Assembly (NCBI GenBank): GCA_002328835.1
Contig: DCWN01000015.1
Coordinates: 1-52,150 of the forward strand
From: Acidobacteria bacterium UBA2161
Lineage (GTDB): Bacteria; Acidobacteriota; Vicinamibacteria; Vicinamibacterales; UBA823
DNA: 52,150 nt
Direction: 5' to 3'
The notes under the pieces: generated by a model
The model's database searches: none
What the model saw: only the letters and a program-made list of their open reading frames with translations
What the model was told of the DNA's origin: nothing
Program-made: the position numbers and the translations under genes
Shown: piece after piece, positions 1 to 8,046 of the stretch
How positions within the stretch are numbered: position 1 is the first letter of the stretch
Layout: every line of letters starts with the position of its first letter

Positions 1-22
1 GCGGGGCAACCTGTAACGCCCC

Positions 23-1843
23 CTACTGTACGACCGGCAGCAGAATGTGCGACGGGCGGTCGGCCGAGTGGTGGATCGTCTGCTCGGCGATCGTCAGGGT
101 CGTGCCCGACCCGAGCGGCTCGCCGCTGTTCAGGTTCCGTGCGAACTGCGGGAAGTGGCTGCTCGTGACGTGGACGCGGATCCGGTGGCCTGCCTTGAAC
201 AGGTTCGCCGTCCCGATGAGATCGACCTCCAGCTCGTAGACCTCACCCGGCGTGAGCAACTCGGCCCGCTCCAGGCCGTTCCGGTAGCGTGCCGGCAGGA
301 TCCCCTCGGCGACGTTGATCGACCGGCCGTCGGGGTAGACATCGACGAGCTTCGCGACGAAGTCGGTGTCGACGGCGCTCGACGCGGCGTGTAAGACCAG
401 CTTCACCGGGCCGATCACCTCGAGGTCCTCCGTCAGGAACTCGCTGGTGTAGAGGAGGATGTCGGTCCGGTGCTCGTTCGGCCGCTGGTCGCGCGCGCCG
501 GAGGTCGTCGCCACGCCGCAGCAGTTCGCGCCGCCGAGGCTCGGCACCGGGTTGCTCGGGTCGTAGCGGTAGTGGTCGTGTGCCGGGCCCTCGTTGGGTG
601 CGGGCATCTCCCATGACAGCCGGCCGTCGCCCTGCGCGCCATTCGCCGAGCCCTCGCTATGGAGGTAGAGCGGGGTGTCTTCCGCGCGTGCCAGCGGGTA
701 CTCGTTCTCGTACCGCCACGCGTTCCGGCCCATGACGAAGATCTTCACCGGCGGCTCGTCGGCGAGGCCGTTGTCGATCTCCTTCAGCCAGTAGTCGTAC
801 CAGCGGAGGCCCAGGGCGTTCGTGTCGACGACCGCCGCCTCGCCCCAGTCCACGTCGCCGACGACCTGCGAGACGCCGTGCTCCCACGGGCCGATGACGA
901 TGTTGCTGCCGGTGCGCGCCGCCTGGGTGGCGCCCTGCTGGCTGACGCCGGTGTAGCCGCGCAGCGTCCCCTGCGCGAAGATGTCGAAGAAGCCGCCCAT
1001 CGTGTGGACGGGAACATCGATCATGTCGAAGTCCTCCTCGACGGAGAGCGCCTTCCAGTAGTCGTCGTAGTTGGGATGCTCCTGCCAGTCCCGATAGAAC
1101 TGCGCGTTCCGGCCGACCAGGCCCTGCATCCCGTCGAGCGGCAGGTGCCAGACAACCGTGTCGTAGCTGATGCCGTCGGGGCCGCCGGCGACGGTGTGCG
1201 GCCCGGTGTTCTGCATGATCCGCGACTCCTGGCGAACCGGCCCCCAGCCGAAGTTGAACGCCAGCCGCCAGCCGCCGTTCACCGTGATCCAGTCGTGGTA
1301 GATACTCGTCGAGGCGACGCGCGGGAAGATCGTTACCAGGTGCGGCGGCCGCGACTGCGCCGCGCGCCACTGGACGTAGCCGAGGTACGAGCCGCCCTCC
1401 ATCCCGACCCGGCCGTTCGACCAGGCCTGCGTCCCCGCCCACTCGATCGTGTCGTAGCCGTCCTCGTAGTCGTCGCGGAACGGCTCCCAGCGGCCTTCCG
1501 ATTCGTGCCGCCCCCGAACGTCCTGGAAGACGTAGACGTAGCCGCGACGAGAGAAGTAGACGGCCGCGGCGTAGGCGCTCGGGAACCGCTCGGTCGAGTA
1601 GGGCGTTCGCGAGACGATGACCGGGTACTGCCCCTCTTCGGCTGGCCGGTAGACGTCGGCGTAGAGCGTCACGCCGTCGCGCATCGGCACCGGCACCCGG
1701 TTGTCGATCCGGATCTCGTTCCGCGGCGGGGGGGTGGTGGGGAACTCTTGGGCGAAGGCGGGTGGTGCAAGCGCGAGGAGGACCAGGAGGCGCGTGAGGC
1801 CGTTTCCCAGCTTGCGTTCCAGCGACCAATGTCGTTCGTGCAT
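23..1843 (-). CDS. Secreted CocE/NonD-family serine hydrolase (X-Pro dipeptidyl-peptidase / cocaine-esterase fold)
   Basis: Predicted 606-residue exported hydrolase. A cationic, hydrophobic N-terminus (about residues 1-32, ending PPAFAQ) looks like a Sec signal peptide. The alpha/beta-hydrolase core follows, with the family block QDVRGRHESEGRW near 108-119 and the nucleophile elbow GGSYLGY around Ser152. The C-terminal half carries the jelly-roll (PepX_C-like) domain, including the motif GHRIRVHVTSSHFPQF. Length fits the CocE/NonD family (550-650 residues). Members cleave esters, amides or acyl-dipeptides; the substrate here cannot be read from sequence. It stands alone on the minus strand, its 5' end about 100 bp from the divergent gene at 1945. 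The ATG at 1843 is chosen because it includes the signal peptide. Confidence 0.93.
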   Translation of the reverse strand: MHERHWSLERKLGNGLTRLLVLLALAPPAFAQEFPTTPPPRNEIRIDNRVPVPMRDGVTLYADVYRPAEEGQYPVIVSRTPYSTERFPSAYAAAVYFSRRGYVYVFQDVRGRHESEGRWEPFRDDYEDGYDTIEWAGTQAWSNGRVGMEGGSYLGYVQWRAAQSRPPHLVTIFPRVASTSIYHDWITVNGGWRLAFNFGWGPVRQESRIMQNTGPHTVAGGPDGISYDTVVWHLPLDGMQGLVGRNAQFYRDWQEHPNYDDYWKALSVEEDFDMIDVPVHTMGGFFDIFAQGTLRGYTGVSQQGATQAARTGSNIVIGPWEHGVSQVVGDVDWGEAAVVDTNALGLRWYDYWLKEIDNGLADEPPVKIFVMGRNAWRYENEYPLARAEDTPLYLHSEGSANGAQGDGRLSWEMPAPNEGPAHDHYRYDPSNPVPSLGGANCCGVATTSGARDQRPNEHRTDILLYTSEFLTEDLEVIGPVKLVLHAASSAVDTDFVAKLVDVYPDGRSINVAEGILPARYRNGLERAELLTPGEVYELEVDLIGTANLFKAGHRIRVHVTSSHFPQFARNLNSGEPLGSGTTLTIAEQTIHHSADRPSHILLPVVQ

Positions 1844-1925
1844 TCAGATTCTCCTGGCAGATTCCCCTCACTCCAAGGGGGGAGATTATAGCCGAGTGGC
1901 ACAGCCGTTGCGTTGACCCGGGTGC

Positions 1926-1938
1926 TAGAATCCGGAGG
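1926..1938 (+). promoter_or_regulatory. Extended -10 element and Shine-Dalgarno for the gene at 1945
   Basis: TGCTAGAAT (TG at 1923-1924, TAGAAT at 1926-1931) matches an extended -10. GGAGG at 1934-1938 sits 6 bases before the GTG at 1945. Both signals support that GTG as the start. The TTGACC at 1913-1918 is only 7 bases from the -10 and cannot act as its -35. The promoter role is therefore tentative, whereas the ribosome site is good. Confidence 0.4.
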
Positions 1939-1944
1939 CGCAGG

Positions 1945-2268
1945 GTGAATCGAACCGAGATGGAGCAGTTGCTCAGAAACCTCGATCGGCGGGTCACAGG
2001 TATCGAGCAGATCCTGCCTACGTTGGCGACCAAGGCGGATCTCGAGCGGTTCGCGACCAAGGCGGATCTCGAGCGGTTCGTGACCAAGGCGGACCTGGAA
2101 CCGCTTGCGACAAAGGTCGAACTGGAGGAGCTTCGCCGGGAGATGTACGAAGAGGGCACGCGAACCCGGAGCTATTTCGACGTCGTGGCTGAGGGGCTGA
2201 ACGATCAGATCCGATTGGTGGCCGAGGGGCTCGCTCATGTCATGGCGAAGCTGGACGACAGGGGGTAG
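1945..2268 (+). CDS. Small coiled-coil protein with nonapeptide repeats, function unknown
   Basis: A 107-residue charged protein with no signal peptide or membrane segment. Residues 28-63 hold four nine-residue repeats of the form A/V-T-K-A-D-L-E-x-x, strongly predicting an amphipathic helix. The flanks are also helical (MEQLLRNLDRRV at the N-terminus, LNDQIRLVAEGLAHVMAKLD at the C-terminus). Similar TKADLE-type repeats occur in many bacterial coiled-coil proteins of unknown role, sometimes annotated near DUF1640/CCDC90-like families. The start is GTG, supported by a GGAGG six bases upstream. It ends 6 bp before the TPR lipoprotein and probably shares its transcript. No function is assigned. 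Confidence 0.75.
   Translation: MNRTEMEQLLRNLDRRVTGIEQILPTLATKADLERFATKADLERFVTKADLEPLATKVELEELRREMYEEGTRTRSYFDVVAEGLNDQIRLVAEGLAHVMAKLDDRG
2026..2133 (+). repeat. 27-bp in-frame tandem repeat (4 units)
   Basis: The first two 27-bp units (2026-2052 and 2053-2079) are identical. The third (2080-2106) and fourth (2107-2133) are diverged. They encode the nonapeptides ATKADLERF, ATKADLERF, VTKADLEPL and ATKVELEEL. Near-identity at DNA level suggests recent unit duplication, so copy number may vary between strains. Confidence 0.85.
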
Positions 2269-2274
2269 CCGAGG

Positions 2275-3243
2275 GTGGAGCGCGGGGAAGCGGCAGTCGT
2301 CGTTCTCATGAGCCTAGGTGTCCTGCTGCCCGCCTGCGCGCCGGCCGGCGACACGGGTGATGACGCGACCGAGCCGGCTGCGGTTGGCGGAGAGACCGTG
2401 TCCGAGCCGCGGCTCACGCTCATCGGGACGCCGCTGCGCGAGCCTGACTTCCCGCCGGAGACGCGTGCGCGCCTCGACGAGGATCTGGCGATCGCTCAGG
2501 CCCAGATGGACGTCGCGCCGGGGCGCGAGGATTCGTTCATCTGGCTCGGTCGGCGTCTCGGCTATCTCGCGCGGTTCCCGGAGGCGATCGAGGTCTTCAC
2601 GGCCGGCCTCGAGTTGCATCCAGACAGCTACAAGCTGCTGCGCTACCGCGGCCGGCACCGCGCGCGGAACCGGGAGTTCGACGCGGCGATTGCCGACTAC
2701 CGACGCGCGGCCGAGTTGATCGAAGACGTGCCTGACACGTTCGAGCCCGACGGCATTCTGAACTCGATCGAGCAGCCGATCACGACCTACCGGTCGAATA
2801 TCCACTACTACCTCGGCCAGACGAGCATGGCGGTGGGCGACTACGAGACGACCGTCAGCGCGATGGAGCGCGCGCTCAGCGAGCCGCTCGGTCCGTCGAG
2901 CGATCGATTGGTCTCGACCGCCTACTGGCGCTACCTGGCGCACCGGAGGCTCGGTCAGGACGACCTGGCCGACGCCGTCGTCGCCGAGGTGCCCGAGGGC
3001 CTCGAGCTGATCGAGAACTTCACCTATTACGAGTCGGTCCTCTTCTTCAAAGGCGTCCGGACGCGCGAGGAGGTGCTCGACGGCGCCGACAGCCTGATCA
3101 GGTACGCCGTGGCGATGGACGACCACCTCCGGGGCGAGCAGGAAGAGGCGGTCCGGGTCTGGCGGGAACTGGTCGTCGAGAACGCCCAGGGTTATTGGCC
3201 GGCCGAGGCCGAACTGGTGATGGCAGGCGAGGCGGGCCGCTGA
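2275..3243 (+). CDS. Tetratricopeptide-repeat lipoprotein
   Basis: A 322-residue protein starting with GTG. A short hydrophobic leader ends in the lipobox L-L-P-A-C with Cys21 as the predicted lipidation site, so it is probably anchored to a membrane facing the periplasm. TPR-like helical pairs run from about residue 75 to 230: one segment reads FIWLGRRLGYLARFPEAIEV, followed by a unit with LRYRGRHRARNREFDAAIAD and another with YYLGQTSMAVGDYETTVSAM. TPR proteins are scaffolds, so the partner is unknown. It follows the coiled-coil gene by 6 bp. Convergent with the FAD oxidoreductase, 13 bp apart. Confidence 0.85.
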   Translation: MERGEAAVVVLMSLGVLLPACAPAGDTGDDATEPAAVGGETVSEPRLTLIGTPLREPDFPPETRARLDEDLAIAQAQMDVAPGREDSFIWLGRRLGYLARFPEAIEVFTAGLELHPDSYKLLRYRGRHRARNREFDAAIADYRRAAELIEDVPDTFEPDGILNSIEQPITTYRSNIHYYLGQTSMAVGDYETTVSAMERALSEPLGPSSDRLVSTAYWRYLAHRRLGQDDLADAVVAEVPEGLELIENFTYYESVLFFKGVRTREEVLDGADSLIRYAVAMDDHLRGEQEEAVRVWRELVVENAQGYWPAEAELVMAGEAGR

Positions 3244-3256
3244 CGCCGCGCGGCCT

Positions 3257-4447
3257 TCAGCCGAAGCGTTCGACCCGATACGGTTCGAGCAGGTCGACGC
3301 GCACGTCGTCGAGGATCTCCTGGGCGGCGAGGCGGCCAACGAGCGGCGCCAGCGTCACGCCCGAGTGCATGACGGCGAGATAGACGTCGGGCTGACGCTC
3401 GGCGAATCCCACGACAGGGTAGTTGTCGCGCGGCAGCGGCCGGAACCCGAGGGTCACGCGATCGAACGTCGCACCGCTGATCGCCGGGACGACGAGTGCC
3501 GCGGCATCGAGCATCCGCCTGCCGCGTTCGGCCGAGGTGTCGGTCGGCGACGCCTCGTCAGGATTGTCGGCGACCGCCGTGTCGCCGAGGGCGGCGCCGA
3601 CGACGAACCGCCCATCGTGCTTCTGCTTGACGTGCGCGCCCGGCGCCAGGACGACGCGTCCCACCGACCGGTCCGCCGGGTCGGTGTGCGCGAGCAGGCC
3701 GGGTGATTCCTTGAGCGGTACGCCGAGCCCGGCCATCGCCGCTAGGCGCGGCGTCGCGACGCCTGCCGCGATGACCAGCGCGTCGGCCTCGAATGGCCCC
3801 TGCGTCGTCCTGACGCCGCTCAGACCTCCGGCGGACCGATCGAGGCCGGTGACCTCGCACGGATAGTCGATCTCGGCGCCCGCGCTCCGCGCGCCGTCGA
3901 GGAGCGCCTGCGTGGCCGCGACCGGATCGACGTTGCCCTCCTCTGTGGCGTGCGCCGCCGGCGAGGCGCTGTTCCGGACGACACCCGGCTCGAGACGGCG
4001 GAACTCCTCGTCGTCCACCAGGTGCACCGGATAGCCCCAGGCCTGCCGTGCGCGCACCTGCCGCTCCAGCCTCGCTGTGGCCTCGGCGCGGTCGAACCAG
4101 GCGAGACTCCCGCCCCATTGCACCGGCAGGCTGTCGCCCACGTCGACGGCGAGCTGCCGGTAGGCAAGCATGCTGAGATGGTTCAAGCGGTAGTACTCGC
4201 GGGGGCGCTTGCTGAACCCGGCGTTGATCCAGGCAAACGAATTCCGCGTGGCGCCGGCCGCAGGCTCGGTCTTCTCCAGCAGTCGGACGGCCGCGCCGCG
4301 TTGCGCCAGGTGATAGGCGATCGACGCGCCGATGATGCCGCCGCCCGCGACGACGATGCGACGCCTGCTGCGTGACTGGGCGCGGAGGCCCGAGACGCCG
4401 CCGAGCGCCAGGCCGCCGAAGAGTTGCAGCAGTTGGCGTCGATGCAT
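3257..4447 (-). CDS. FAD-dependent oxidoreductase, DAO family, with Tat-like leader
   Basis: A 396-residue D-amino-acid-oxidase/glycine-oxidase-type flavoprotein. The N-terminus MHRRQLLQLFGGLALGG has twin arginines followed by a hydrophobic stretch, suggesting Tat export of the folded enzyme. The Rossmann dinucleotide motif GGGIIG lies at residues 35-40, and the conserved C-terminal FAD contact near LGFRPLPRDNYPVVG is present. Typical members oxidise amine or amino-acid substrates and release hydrogen peroxide; the substrate is unknown. A TATAAT on the minus strand at 4481-4486 lies about 34 bases upstream of the ATG, suggesting its own promoter. Confidence 0.88.
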   Translation of the reverse strand: MHRRQLLQLFGGLALGGVSGLRAQSRSRRRIVVAGGGIIGASIAYHLAQRGAAVRLLEKTEPAAGATRNSFAWINAGFSKRPREYYRLNHLSMLAYRQLAVDVGDSLPVQWGGSLAWFDRAEATARLERQVRARQAWGYPVHLVDDEEFRRLEPGVVRNSASPAAHATEEGNVDPVAATQALLDGARSAGAEIDYPCEVTGLDRSAGGLSGVRTTQGPFEADALVIAAGVATPRLAAMAGLGVPLKESPGLLAHTDPADRSVGRVVLAPGAHVKQKHDGRFVVGAALGDTAVADNPDEASPTDTSAERGRRMLDAAALVVPAISGATFDRVTLGFRPLPRDNYPVVGFAERQPDVYLAVMHSGVTLAPLVGRLAAQEILDDVRVDLLEPYRVERFG

Positions 4448-4480
4448 GGCGGTTATGTCCGGCGCGGCTTCCTGTTACGG

Positions 4481-4486
4481 ATTATA
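4481..4486 (-). promoter_or_regulatory. Candidate -10 box (TATAAT) for the FAD oxidoreductase
   Basis: Consensus TATAAT on the minus strand, placing transcription start near 4474 and giving a leader of about 27 nt before the ATG at 4447. No convincing -35 hexamer is seen at 16-18 bp. Tentative. Confidence 0.4.
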
Positions 4487-4523
4487 GGCCCTGTGAGGCC
4501 CTCCCGCGCCGCCGGCGGGCGGA

Positions 4524-6788
4524 TCAGAAGTCGAAGAGCCGAGTGTACTTGACGATGAACGAGCGGCCCAGCAGCTCGTCCGGCGTGAAGCGCGACGTGT
4601 CGCGCCGGTCGTTGTAGACCAGGAACAGACCGGTACCGCTTCGGTTGAGCAGCGCCAGGCGGATGTTCGACGAGATGGTCGAGTTCTGCTTGTTGTACTG
4701 GATCAGCCCCTGCAGGTTGGCGAGGCTCGTGAACGCGTAGCTAACCGTGACCGGGATCAGGTCGTTGACGAAGTCGCCGCCCGGCAGCGAGATGTCGTCA
4801 CGGTTCCAGCCGATCTCCGAGATGAGCCGCGCGCCGACGCGCAGGCCGACGGTCAGATCCCATCCGAAATAGTCGCCGTTGTAGAAGCTGCCGACGCGTT
4901 GGATGAGGCGCGCGCTGATCGGCGCGCTCGGGTCGGTGTTCCCCTCGAACGCCCAGCGCGTCCAGGAGTACTCGCCCGGCGGAATGAGGACGGTCTTGCC
5001 GGAGGAATCCGAGAACACGGTGAAGGCTTCGCGCGGCCGGTCCTGGTTCGTCTCGACGAGGTAGCCGAATCGCCCACCGTTGTTGGTGCGGATGTCGAAG
5101 AAGTGCCAGTGGGCGAACGAACTCTCGAGATTATTCTCCAGGTCGGCGAAGACGTTGAAGCGAACGTGCGGCGCGATCCGGCGGATCCATGGCCACTGGA
5201 GCGGCTGGTAGCTCAGGTTGTAGCCGCCCTCGAGACGCCGGTAGGCACGTCGTGGCAGGAAGCCGACCTCCGGGTTGAAGTTCTCGCCGACCTGCGAGTA
5301 GCCGAGGCTGGCGTTATTGACGTCGTTGGCGTACGAGTAGAAGGCACGGCCGGCGTAGTCGGAGCCGCCCTTGCTGGCGGGCGAGTCCGTTCGCGCCAGG
5401 AAGCCGAAGAACTTGCCGTTTTCGGTCGCCTGCAGCGCGACATCCAGCCCGTAGGCACGGTTGTAGTCGTCGTCGGTCGCGAGATTGCCGACGCTCTGGC
5501 GGTTGACGAACATGCCGCCGAAATTCGAGCGGCCGACCTCGCGCTGGACGCGGACGACAGAGAAGTTGTTGGACGGCGCGATTGTGTCGCCGTCGCGGTC
5601 GACGGCGCTTGCGGTCTGCATGTTCAGCATCCCGACGTTGTAGCCGCCGAGCTTGCCGCTGAGGCGGCCGCCGCCGATGATGTCGATCGGCTGCCCCCCG
5701 GCCAGACCGATCCGGCGCGAGAAGAAGAGGTCGATCGATTGGGGCTGGCCGAGCTGAAACACTTGGGCGTTCTCGAGAAAGAACGGCCGCTTCTCGGGGA
5801 AGAACAAACCGAAGCGGGTCAGGTTGACCTGCTCCTCGTCGGCCTCGACCTGCGCGAAGTCGGTGTTGACCGTCATGTCGAGCGTCAGGTCGCTCCGGAC
5901 GCCCCACTTCACATCGAATCCGATGTCGCCGGTGCGATCGACGGTGTCGCCGGTCACTGTGCGATCGTCGTTCGCCGACCCGGCGATGTAGGGCGTCGCC
6001 TTGATGTCGCGTCGGGTCGGCAGATCGAGGCCGTTCAGCTTGCCCGCGACCGAGACCCGGTAGAGGTTGTAGCCGCGCGGCACCGGTGCCAGGAAGACCT
6101 GCTCGTTCTTCCGTCGGATGTTCCGCTGCACGTTGACGCCCCAGACGCGGTCGTCGCCCGGCGCGTAGCGGAGCGTTCGAAGCGGAATCGCGAACTCGGC
6201 CTCCCACCCGCGCCCGGTCGGCCGGGCTTGCACCGTGAAGTCGGCGTCCCAGTTGGCGTTGAAGCCCCTGAGTTGCCCGCGCTGCGAGCCACCGCCTCCG
6301 CCGCCGCGCCCGCCGACCTGGCCTTCGGCCATGACCTGGCCGTCGAATTCGATGCCGAACGGATTGGTGCCGAAGACGAACGCGTTCTGGCCGTCGTTGA
6401 ACGTGTCGAGCAGGATCTGAATCGAATCGGTGTTGCTCAGATTCGCATCGCGTCGGCTCTGCGTGACGACGAGCCGGTCAGGCTGGGAGTCGTGGGCGAC
6501 GACGGCGATGTAGAGGTTGGTCTGGTCGAGCAGGAACCAGATGTCGGTCTGCTCGGTCGCCGGCCGTCCCTCGAGCGGCTCTTGTTGCGTGAACGTGCTG
6601 TACGGCTCGGTGGTCGACCAGATGTCGTCGTCGACGACGCCGTCGATCGTCGGGCGAGCGTCTCCGCTCAGGCGGCCGACGGTGAGTTGGGGGACCTCCT
6701 GGGCGACCACCGGAGCGGTGGTCACGCCGGCCCAGAGGCCGGCCAGGAGCAGGAATACGGTCGGTTGCCAGTGCGCGCGTCGAGCCAC
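4524..6788 (-). CDS. DUF5916 protein: CBM9-like domain plus outer-membrane beta-barrel
   Basis: A 754-residue exported protein. A signal peptide (about 1-30, ending APVVAQ) precedes a CBM9/DOMON-like beta-sandwich at roughly 35-235, marked by RPTIDGVVDDDIW and DSIQILLDTFNDG. The rest is DUF5916, a predicted outer-membrane barrel with FFPEKRPFFLENAQVFQ and many alternating aromatic strands, ending in a C-terminal Phe as outer-membrane proteins do. A glycine-rich insert (GGRGGGGGG) lies near residue 160. The family is common in Acidobacteriota and Bacteroidota, usually without an assigned substrate; the CBM9-like domain hints at sugar binding. Start is GTG at 6788. The Fur-like palindrome at 6981-7001 lies in the shared upstream region, so co-regulation with the divergent chelatase gene is possible. 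Confidence 0.88.
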   Translation of the reverse strand: MARRAHWQPTVFLLLAGLWAGVTTAPVVAQEVPQLTVGRLSGDARPTIDGVVDDDIWSTTEPYSTFTQQEPLEGRPATEQTDIWFLLDQTNLYIAVVAHDSQPDRLVVTQSRRDANLSNTDSIQILLDTFNDGQNAFVFGTNPFGIEFDGQVMAEGQVGGRGGGGGGSQRGQLRGFNANWDADFTVQARPTGRGWEAEFAIPLRTLRYAPGDDRVWGVNVQRNIRRKNEQVFLAPVPRGYNLYRVSVAGKLNGLDLPTRRDIKATPYIAGSANDDRTVTGDTVDRTGDIGFDVKWGVRSDLTLDMTVNTDFAQVEADEEQVNLTRFGLFFPEKRPFFLENAQVFQLGQPQSIDLFFSRRIGLAGGQPIDIIGGGRLSGKLGGYNVGMLNMQTASAVDRDGDTIAPSNNFSVVRVQREVGRSNFGGMFVNRQSVGNLATDDDYNRAYGLDVALQATENGKFFGFLARTDSPASKGGSDYAGRAFYSYANDVNNASLGYSQVGENFNPEVGFLPRRAYRRLEGGYNLSYQPLQWPWIRRIAPHVRFNVFADLENNLESSFAHWHFFDIRTNNGGRFGYLVETNQDRPREAFTVFSDSSGKTVLIPPGEYSWTRWAFEGNTDPSAPISARLIQRVGSFYNGDYFGWDLTVGLRVGARLISEIGWNRDDISLPGGDFVNDLIPVTVSYAFTSLANLQGLIQYNKQNSTISSNIRLALLNRSGTGLFLVYNDRRDTSRFTPDELLGRSFIVKYTRLFDF

Positions 6789-6980
6789 GTGAACGTCGAA
6801 CCTTTCCGGGATTCTGGCGAGTGGATCCCGCCGAGGGCCTCTAGTCCAAGACGATTACCGTCAGCGTATCGTTTCGCAGCGACGCCCCGGCCGGCTATCG
6901 GCGGAAGCGCGCGGTCACGCCACGGCGTGGCGGGTTGGGCCTTGACGCGAGACAGCGGCGCGAGTATCCTCATACGATAA

Positions 6981-7001
6981 GAATGAGACTGAGTCTCAAT
7001 C
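6981..7001. promoter_or_regulatory. Fur-box-like palindrome
   Basis: A 21-bp near-perfect palindrome centred on 6991. Its core is TGAGACT-G-AGTCTCA (6984-6998), a 7-1-7 inverted repeat of the type bound by Fur (consensus form TGAGAATnATTCTCA). The outer bases extend the symmetry with one mismatch pair. It sits 34 bp before the ATG at 7032, just upstream of TATAAG (7006-7011), which is where a repressor would block transcription. A TTGAGA on the minus strand (6994-6999) could also serve a divergent promoter toward the DUF5916 gene. Fur assignment is by resemblance only. Confidence 0.65.
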
Positions 7002-7031
7002 GCATTATAAGCCACTGCGCCAGGAGATCCA

Positions 7032-8003
7032 ATGCGCCCGCCTTTTCGAGCACTCGCCGCCGGTAGCCTCTTCGTCATCGTCCTGGGTCTCCTGCCGCTC
7101 CCGACCGGGCTTGCCCGTGACCTGGAAGCTGCGGAACCACTGGGACAGTCCCGTTCAGAAGAGGAGGGCATCCTGATCCTCGCGCACGGCGGACGTGCCG
7201 AGTGGGACGCCGAGGTCGACCTCGTTGCGGAGGCGACTCGGGCGCATGCGCCGACAGCAGTCGCGTTCGGCATGGCAAACCGCGCGTCGATTCAGGAGGC
7301 GGTCGATCAGTTGATCGCCCAGGGCGTCGCTCGGATCACGGCCGTTCCGCTGTTCGTTTCGTCGCATAGCTCTGTCGTGCGGGCCACGGAATACCTGCTC
7401 GGCCTCAGGGTCGAGGTGCCGCCGCAGCTCGCGATCTTCGCGCGCATGTCGCACGGCGCAAGAGGGGGAGAAGGTGCCGCGCACGCTGGCGATCACGATC
7501 TCGGGATCACGCCGGTGGCCTCGTCGGTGCCGATCCGGATGACGGCCGCCCTGAATGATCACCCGATCGTCGGTGACATCCTTCTCTCTCGGGCGCAGGC
7601 GGTCTCGACGAGGCCGAGTGCGGAGGCCGTCATCCTCGTGGCGCACGGGCCCAGCAGCGACGACGACAACCAGCGGTGGCTGACCGACATGAAGCGACTC
7701 GCTCCGCTTGTCGCGGCGGGTGGCTTCGGCCGCGTGGAGTGCCTCACGGTCAGGGATGACGCAGACGATGCGGTCTGGGATCGTGCGAAGGCCGAACTGA
7801 GACAGCGCGTCGAGAAGGCGCACGCCGACGGGCTGTCGCCCCTGGTGGTTCCGTTGCTACTGTCCTACGGCGGGATCGAGCGAGGGATTCGGGAGCGGCT
7901 GGAGGGCCTGGAGTATCGGATGGCGCCGCAGGGGCTGCTCCCCGACGAGCGGATTCCAGAGTGGGTCTGGAGTGTCGGGTCGGTGCCGGACGCGACCCGC
8001 TAG
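7032..8003 (+). CDS. Exported CbiX/sirohydrochlorin-chelatase-like protein with two tandem chelatase domains
   Basis: A 323-residue protein with a hydrophobic leader (about residues 8-28), so probably periplasmic; ordinary CbiX/SirB chelatases are cytoplasmic. Domain 1 (about 46-130) has both expected metal-site histidines, H52 in ILILAHGG and H112 in VPLFVSSHSS. Domain 2 (about 195-300) keeps H205 in VILVAHGP, but in the paired motif VPLLLSYGG the His is replaced by Gly280. The linker between them has three histidines (H141, H151, H155). Class II chelatases insert Co, Ni or Fe into tetrapyrroles. With a leader and a Fur-like box upstream, a role in periplasmic metal or heme handling is inferred, not shown. 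The ATG at 7032 has AGGAG at 7022-7026. Confidence 0.8.
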   Translation: MRPPFRALAAGSLFVIVLGLLPLPTGLARDLEAAEPLGQSRSEEEGILILAHGGRAEWDAEVDLVAEATRAHAPTAVAFGMANRASIQEAVDQLIAQGVARITAVPLFVSSHSSVVRATEYLLGLRVEVPPQLAIFARMSHGARGGEGAAHAGDHDLGITPVASSVPIRMTAALNDHPIVGDILLSRAQAVSTRPSAEAVILVAHGPSSDDDNQRWLTDMKRLAPLVAAGGFGRVECLTVRDDADDAVWDRAKAELRQRVEKAHADGLSPLVVPLLLSYGGIERGIRERLEGLEYRMAPQGLLPDERIPEWVWSVGSVPDATR

Positions 8004-8046
8004 CAGACCGCTCAGCGCGCCCGGCAGCCTCGTTCGCAGGTGCGGC

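Noticed and set aside
1913..1931. TTGACC and TAGAAT as a -35/-10 pair
   Set aside because: Spacer is only 7 bp. The -10 is kept as a possible extended -10 by itself.
4899..6980. Plus-strand open frame of 693 codons
   Set aside because: Antisense shadow of the DUF5916 gene; no signal, domain or ribosome site.
6789..7031. Cobalamin riboswitch upstream of the CbiX-like gene
   Set aside because: No B12-box-like conserved sequence is seen in this 243-bp gap; the palindrome is Fur-like.
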